Positions 56,736-64,000 of a stretch of DNA of 64,000 nucleotides are shown here, in pieces (the first letter of the stretch is position 1; every line of letters begins with the position of its first letter). The stretch is from NCBI GenBank assembly GCA_010093485.1, contig MU001509.1:180256-244255 (forward strand). Reading direction: 5' to 3'. The notes under the pieces are model-generated. The model ran no database searches, was not told where the DNA came from, and worked only from the letters and a program-made list of their open reading frames with translations. The DNA comes from Karstenula rhodostoma CBS 690.94 (lineage: Eukaryota; Ascomycota; Dothideomycetes; Pleosporales; Didymosphaeriaceae). The position numbers and the translations under genes are program-made.

Positions 56736-57672
56736 TCATTCCTCGACCGAAGCATCGAATGGAGGCTCCACAAAATCGACCACTTTCCCACCTTCCGGAC
56801 GCCGTATGCCCTCTTCAGGAAGACTCTCCATCTCCACCCCATATTTTGCCGAAACCTCCAGAAGCTTGTTGTAATTACGGCACTTGTGCTGGACGTTGAA
56901 GTTCGGATGGGGGTTGTAGTGGTTTTTCAACCAGCTGTACGTGATGAGGCCCGGATCGGCATCACATACAAGCTTCTGGCGAAGCATGTCCACGCAGTGA
57001 TCGACGTGTTCTAGCCACTCGTCGCGGTGCTCTCTTGCAAACTCGGCTTCCTCGGTGTAGTATTGAGGGTAGTGTGTCTTCCAAAGGTTGTGCAAGCAAT
57101 GGATATAGTGGAAGCCCTCGAATGCCGCAAGCCGGCCCTTTCCTAGGCTAGATGGCGCCTTTACTGCATGCTTTGAGGCGTTGATGGTTTGGAAGACGTC
57201 CTCGGAAATGACCATCATGCGTTCTGCTGTGCGGTCACTGCGATGTTCTCTTGATTGGCGTCGCGATCAACCTACCAGGTACGAGATCTGCCCAAAGTTT
57301 GTCGACCTTCTCCGAAGGCGGGCCTTTGAATGGGGATGAATCGCGACTGAGGGAACCATCAAACCTTACTGTCAGGTCCCATGGATGTTCGCCAAGTAGC
57401 TCGTCTGTGATAGATGTTAATGACAGTCCTTCTTCCTGGAATCCTGGAATACCTTTAACAGAGGAGCATGTGCTTGCTGGCTTCACAAGTAGCCCTGCTG
57501 AGATTGATAGAACGAAAAGCACCAGATGCAGGCACCATGGCAGCCACCTCACTGCGCTTGGACGCACCACTGCTGCATCCGAAGTGATCCCCGACTCTGA
57601 TGCCGAATCGATTAAATACAATGAAGTCTCAACATCATACTCTTTGGAAGGTAAGGTTGTGTATGTTGCCAT
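56736..57672 (-). CDS. UstYa-family (DUF3328) protein, likely RiPP cyclisation/oxidation factor
   Basis: Two exons, 57672-57276 and 57223-56736, joined in phase 1 (DLVPGERMMVISEDV), 294 residues. Start MATYTTLPSKEYDV; an upstream in-frame Met at 57774 is less typical. One transmembrane helix lies at about 43-63 (WLPWCLHLVLFVLSISAGLLV without its last residues), giving a type II membrane protein. The luminal part carries two HxxHC motifs, HYIHC (171-175) and HVDHC (205-209), the hallmark of UstYa/DUF3328 proteins. UstYa and UstYb are needed for oxidative macrocyclisation in ustiloxin biosynthesis. The divergent neighbour is a repeat precursor with Kex2 sites, so the pair looks like a small RiPP locus. 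The substrate link is inferred. Confidence 0.9.
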
Positions 57673-58570
57673 TGCTCGTGTCCCGTCTGTTCTGGGTGAC
57701 TTGTGAAGGAATGGAGCAAAAGCAGGTGGTAATGCTCGATACACGGACCACATCCGGACCGTTTGAAGATCCACCCAAATCCTATTCGGCTAACGGTAAC
57801 GCAATCTTGGATCAATCCTCAGGTCCACGTTTCCCTGCTTTTGCGGGGCCAGCTCGATCATATAATCGACGAGGTAACGCCGCTGCACCAATGCTTACCG
57901 TTCCATCCAGCTCGCCGTCCTCCACGACTCGTACAAACACGGCGCCTCGGTCTCAGATACGAAATTGCCGTTTACGAGCGCTTACACCCAAAAGAAGAGC
58001 CCCCACGTTCCGGCCACCGATCAGCTCACCATCCGAGATAGCAGTAGAGGGCAAGCAGCATAGTGGCGGACGTTTGCGCCTGGACCATCTGTTGGATCAA
58101 TATTGGCCGGTAAAACGCGGACCTGCCGATCAATCGTTAGGATGGCGCTTAGGGAAGCCACTTGCCGGATTGGTACGGCCGACATGGTGCGGAAGCCGTC
58201 AAGGCATAATCCAATGTTCACTGTTGAGATGATACCGGCGCTTCCATGTGCCAAACGCGTGGCATAAAGCTGGAGATCTGCCCACCTTTACTTACGGAGT
58301 ATCACATATCTCTAGTCCCAGTGTCTGTTGAGAGCAATCTCCCATCGATTTCAGCAACCAGCTACTCCGCTATCAGAAGTTGCAAGACCAGAGAACTTTC
58401 CCAGTTGAACTCAGCAGCTACCTGTCTACATCCAAGAACTTGCCGAGCCGATCGATTACCATACAGCAACCGAAGGTAGCAGTGACCATCGAAAAACCCA
58501 AGCTCCACGCTATTCCAGTATAACCCTCAGATAAACCGCCTCCCCCACTTAATCCCGCCCTCCCGCCAAA
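57673..58570. promoter_or_regulatory. Shared divergent promoter region of the UstYa-family and precursor genes
   Basis: 898 bases separate the two start codons, consistent with joint control. A TATA-like AGTATAAC lies about 50 bases before the precursor ATG. ORFs inside (57600-58232) overlap exon 1 of the UstYa-family gene and look random. No factor site was assigned. Confidence 0.45.
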
Positions 58571-58923
58571 ATGAAGCTCGCCATCATCCTTTCCGCGCTC
58601 CTACCCACCGCCCTGGCACTCCCCTTGACCATTCCGGGTAAGCACTGACCTCCAATCCACTCCTACCCACCTCGCGACTGACAGTCTCGACAGCCGCCGC
58701 TAAGACGGAAGTTACAACTCGCGACTCCACCGCAACCCCAAACAGTCTCTTCGCGGTCCGCTACAGGAAAGACCTCATCAACGACCCCCAGAAGCGCGCG
58801 GAAGACGTTAACAGCATCTTTGCTGTGCGCTATAGCAAGGATGTCGTGCAGGATTCTGACAAGCGCGCGGAAAATGTGGGATTCCCTGTGAAGTACAGCA
58901 ACGATTTGATCGACGACGAGTAG
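58571..58923 (+). CDS. Candidate RiPP precursor: secreted repeat peptide with Kex2 sites
   Basis: Two exons, 58571-58637 and 58685-58923, with a 47-base GTAAGC...GACAG intron; 101 residues in frame. A second acceptor 9 bases on (58694) would drop three residues. Signal peptide MKLAIILSALLPTALA, then a spacer, then three related segments: NSLFAVRYRKDLINDPQKR (42-60), NSIFAVRYSKDVVQDSDKR (65-83, preceded by AEDV) and AENVGFPVKYSNDLIDDE (84-101). Two Lys-Arg sites (59-60, 82-83) would release them by Kex2. The Phe-x-Val-Arg/Lys-Tyr core with its Tyr is constant. This matches ustiloxin/epichloecyclin-type precursors (Kex2-processed repeat proteins). There is no Cys or Trp, against an alpha-factor-type pheromone. 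Confidence 0.8.
58741..58878 (+). repeat. 69-base tandem repeat in the precursor gene
   Basis: The AAC-AGT/AGC core recurs at 58741 and 58810 (69 bases, 23 codons). A third, shorter unit starting GCGGAAAATG at 58867 has lost two codons. Protein is better conserved than codons in places (CGC-TAC against CGC-TAT), hinting at selection on the peptide. Confidence 0.75.
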
Positions 58924-60141
58924 GAGCGCTGCTAGATGCTGGGTGTTTTTGTGGTGGGCTGTGGGAGGGATGGGATTGATGGTATGGTTGCTATGGCGGG
59001 GCTGGAGAAAGGGGGGTCGTTGAGCAATATACTGGCTGAATCTGTTTGGGGACCTCATGTTAGAACTCTTCTATATCAGCGAGGCAGTCTCTATTGCATT
59101 TTCAATGACACAGCTCTAGCTTCGGTTCACAATGCAGAATGTACCAACTAGATCATCCCTCCGCAGCGCCTCCTCGATTTATATACTACGTCTGTAACCC
59201 ATCTCGCTCTGTTAGCCCTTGGATCTGTTCTGTTCCATGGTGGTTAAGTGTTGAGATGGTTGAGGCGACGATAATCCCAGAGCCACGGTCACACGTGACT
59301 CACCCCACCGATCACCCCAACACTCCCTCCTCCTCGCGGGCGCCTCCCTATTGTATTCCACGACTCCGGGATCCCCACATGTAGATCATCCCTTGTAATA
59401 CGTGCGTCACGCTGCTTGGAGGAAGGAATGGTCGACAACGACCTACAACGGTAATCAAGCATTTATGGATGACTCTCCCTCCCACAAACAGGAAGAAACC
59501 GACTTCGAATCCAACAGATCCAGCAGACGCGAACAGGTACTGACGGCCTCTTATTGCTAAGAGCGGCTGGGAACCTTGGAATGTCCATAGCCACGTGTTC
59601 CTCATACGGATCGAAGCACCAGCCCGGAACGCCTCCCACCATTCGTTCGCGGCCCTGCCATCTACACCTTCCACTCCGACATATGCCTTCTTTGACTAGC
59701 GTCACACCTTCCAGCACCCTCATGCCCCGCGCACGTACATCCTCCCCATGCCATTCCTCAGCCTAACTGCACCCGTGACTAGTTTTCTTTGCCGACCTTG
59801 GACGGAATTGCACCCGCTCGACTGATCTGACGCTTTATTGAATGTGTAAAAAAGCTTCACGCCAGCGGACGAGACCAGGTTTGCAGCTGGAATGAATAGA
59901 GCATATCACGTTCGGAGCTACGATATCCAAAAGAAGAGCAGTGCAGAAGCCGGATTTACCCGAAGAGTGGGAGGATGAACGCGAAGAAAGAGCTCAGGCG
60001 GAGGAGTACAGACCGCGTGCGACGCAGTCTATTAACGACCAGGGGAACAGACCCTGATTCCAGGCTCACGCACTAAGAAACTGTGGAGCGGTGAGGAACT
60101 CAGCTTAGAGAGACAAAAGCGCTTCAGGCAGTCGTACATAA
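58924..60141. other. Intergenic region between the precursor and GH43 genes
   Basis: 3' flanks of convergent genes, 1.2 kb. Several short frames on both strands lack signal peptides or repeats. No second precursor-like repeat and no Lys-Arg repeat frame was seen. Confidence 0.5.
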
Positions 60142-61782
60142 CTATATCTTCTCCATCGTAAAGCTCTTTACCGTGACGGACCCGCCTAGCGCCTTCGTCG
60201 CGAAGTTGAAAGCCGCGAACCTGAACCCCGTGAAGAACTGCCAGTCGTTAATCATGGGGAACGCGCTGCCCAGCTGTCTGAATTTCCTCCCGTCGGTGCT
60301 GTACCAGAAGGTCGTGGTGCGCTGCGTCGACGAGCCGAACGCGGGCGTGATGTCGGCCTGGACCTTGAACCACACCCCAGCGGTCCCCGCAGCGAGCGTC
60401 GTGCTCGCGGCAACGGTGCCGGTGGCACTGGTGTTCCACGCATTATTCTGGTCGAGCTTGAGGTTGTTGACGTACACGAGCTTGTTGGTCGTGCCCTCGC
60501 GGTGGATGCCGATGTATGCCATATTGTCACGGAAGAGTGCGGCGCCGGCTCGGTCGCCGTCGGCCATCTTGCTGATGTCCAGACGAAAGGTACCCGCGGA
60601 CTTGGGTCCGATGATGCGGTGTGTGAGGGTGTTCCGAGCCGTGTAGAGGTCACCTGTCACGGTTGCGGTGGATAGTTGCAGTCCACCAGTCGAGCCGCCG
60701 AGGAGCTTGAATTTGGAAGTGTCGGGGTTGTGGTTCCATTCCCATTCGTGGCTGAGCGAAGTGCCTCGGAAGGTGTCTGTTCCAGTAACTGGTGGGACGG
60801 TTTTGCTGGTTGAAACGGGGATGGGATATGTTTTTCCCCATGCGCCGCTGCTGTCTTTGACGAGCAAGGGCCAACCGTCCGAGGACCAGGTGATGGGTGC
60901 TGCCACGGGGATGCGACCGCCTGGGAAAGAGTCCATGAATGCGACGTAGTACCAGTTGTTGTCCTTCGTACTAACGATTCCACCTTGATGTGAAAAGCCT
61001 GCACTTGACAAAGGACCGGCAATACTCTGCACAAGGACTTTCATTTCGTAGGGACCCCAGGGACTCTTGCTCCTGAGTACCCACTCGTCGGACGCGGGCT
61101 TGGTGACGAATATGTAATAGTATCCGTTGATCTTGTACATGCGGGAGCCCTCAATGTACGTGTTGCCGGCGTACACCTGCTGCGACTTGACCTCTGCAGT
61201 GCCGTCCTTGTTGAGCTGAGCGACCATGATGTTTGTGCTGCCATAGGCAACATAGATTGTGTCGTCATCATCGACCAGCAGACCACAGTCGTAGTAGCAC
61301 TTGTTGACTGAAGCAGTAGACTTCCAGTTCCAACCCGAGACCTCGCCGTTGTTGCTCTTTGCTCCGCCACCGCTCGCGGTCCAAACATAGGACTTACCGT
61401 CGACGCATCCAATCCACATAAATGTGTCGGTGGAGTCGCGATAGCGGAGGCTGCTGGCCCAGATGCCCTTGACGTAGGCGCGGTCGGCCGCGCTGTTGAG
61501 GTTGTACTTGGTGCCGAAGTTCAGCGTGGGCACGCTGTGACTGACTGGCGTCCAATTGACGAGATCGTAGGACTTGAGCACAGGTGCGCCGGGGGAGAAG
61601 GCAAAAGTTGACGAAGTGTAGTAGAAGACTTCGCCCACGCGAATGACCTCGAGGTCAGGATAGTCTTCCCAAAGTATTGGGTTTGTAAAAGTAGTTGCTC
61701 TAGCGTCGAGATTGTCCACGGCCAGCGGACCGGCGTGGACTAGAGCGAGCAATGCAGAGCACGCAACTGCTGAGAAACGCAT
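60142..61782 (-). CDS. Secreted GH43 glycosidase (beta-xylosidase / arabinofuranosidase type)
   Basis: Single exon, 546 residues. Signal peptide MRFSAVACSALLALVHA. The GH43 five-blade propeller starts with TNPILWEDYPDLEVIRVG (the general-base Asp is in this block), then FAFSPGAPVLKSYDLVNW. The general acid Glu is likely in YIEGSRMYKINGYYYIF, and the pKa-setting Asp probably lies in the DRAYVKGIWASSLRY to CGLLVDDDDTIYVAYG region. The last 200 residues (GTDTFRGTSLSHEWEWNHNPD..., ending KSFTMEKI) form the beta-sandwich found at the C-terminus of many GH43 enzymes. It would act on arabinoxylan side chains or xylo-oligomers outside the cell; exact substrate not readable. It is probably unrelated to the adjacent peptide locus. 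Confidence 0.9.
   Translation of the reverse strand: MRFSAVACSALLALVHAGPLAVDNLDARATTFTNPILWEDYPDLEVIRVGEVFYYTSSTFAFSPGAPVLKSYDLVNWTPVSHSVPTLNFGTKYNLNSAADRAYVKGIWASSLRYRDSTDTFMWIGCVDGKSYVWTASGGGAKSNNGEVSGWNWKSTASVNKCYYDCGLLVDDDDTIYVAYGSTNIMVAQLNKDGTAEVKSQQVYAGNTYIEGSRMYKINGYYYIFVTKPASDEWVLRSKSPWGPYEMKVLVQSIAGPLSSAGFSHQGGIVSTKDNNWYYVAFMDSFPGGRIPVAAPITWSSDGWPLLVKDSSGAWGKTYPIPVSTSKTVPPVTGTDTFRGTSLSHEWEWNHNPDTSKFKLLGGSTGGLQLSTATVTGDLYTARNTLTHRIIGPKSAGTFRLDISKMADGDRAGAALFRDNMAYIGIHREGTTNKLVYVNNLKLDQNNAWNTSATGTVAASTTLAAGTAGVWFKVQADITPAFGSSTQRTTTFWYSTDGRKFRQLGSAFPMINDWQFFTGFRFAAFNFATKALGGSVTVKSFTMEKI

Positions 61783-64000
<2,218 letters not shown>

Noticed and set aside
57600..58232. 210-codon plus-strand ORF between the UstYa-family gene and the precursor
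   Set aside because: Its first part is antisense to UstYa-family exon 1 and the rest is low-information Ser/Arg/Pro sequence in the shared promoter.
58571..58923. Alpha-factor-type mating pheromone as an explanation for the Kex2 repeat peptide
   Set aside because: The repeats lack the Trp/Cys-rich short pheromone core of filamentous ascomycetes; core length, conserved Tyr and the adjacent UstYa-family gene fit a RiPP better.

Overview
The window is a piece of a filamentous ascomycete genome, most likely a dothideomycete of the Pleosporales type. The evidence is short 45-100 base introns with GT-AG ends, a pentafunctional AROM gene, an AtfA-type bZIP gene, GH72 and GH43 enzymes, 2EXR/F-box proteins and a UstYa-family (DUF3328) protein, next to a long AT-rich block saturated with repeat-induced point mutation (RIP). 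Gene models were spliced by hand from reading frames and splice sites; every multi-exon model given here keeps frame and closes on a whole number of codons (AROM runs off the window).

Bases 1 to about 15,540 are a gene-free AT block in which CA and TG dinucleotides are nearly gone (none in the first 420 bases). It holds two nested LTR retrotransposons, both oriented on the minus strand. The outer one is a Ty3/gypsy element: zinc knuckle near 12.3 kb, protease near 11.95 kb, reverse transcriptase at 10.15-10.57 kb, then RNase H at 2.1-2.6 kb. It is split by a Ty1/copia element at 2630-9857 with 206-base LTRs and a perfect 5-base target duplication. The copia element also carries an unexplained plus-strand reading frame at 3.2-4.3 kb. 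Five 46-base tandem units lie at about 14.5-14.73 kb.

The base composition changes abruptly at about 15.54 kb. The genes then run: HIU hydrolase (+, with a PTS2 signal), a multi-zinc-knuckle protein (-), gamma-tubulin complex protein GCP3/Spc98 (+), a BTB-like protein (+), the bZIP factor AtfA (-), a GH72 beta-1,3-glucanosyltransferase (-), a 2EXR/F-box-like protein (+), an F-box protein (+), a secreted NTF2-like protein (-), two unrecognised proteins (+, +), a 2701-residue disordered protein (+), a second F-box protein (-), a rhodopsin-like seven-helix membrane protein (-), a UstYa-family protein (-), a small repeat precursor peptide gene (+), a secreted GH43 glycosidase (-), and the 5' part of AROM (+, runs off the window).

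The most interesting item is the divergent pair at 56,736-58,923. A UstYa-family protein with two intact HxxHC motifs faces a two-exon, 101-residue secreted precursor. The precursor has a signal peptide and three related segments with a conserved tyrosine, separated by Lys-Arg (Kex2) sites. This is the architecture of fungal dikaritin-type RiPP systems (ustiloxin, phomopsin, epichloecyclin classes), and I do not recognise the core sequences as any of them. The precursor is easily missed because an intron splits its short frame.
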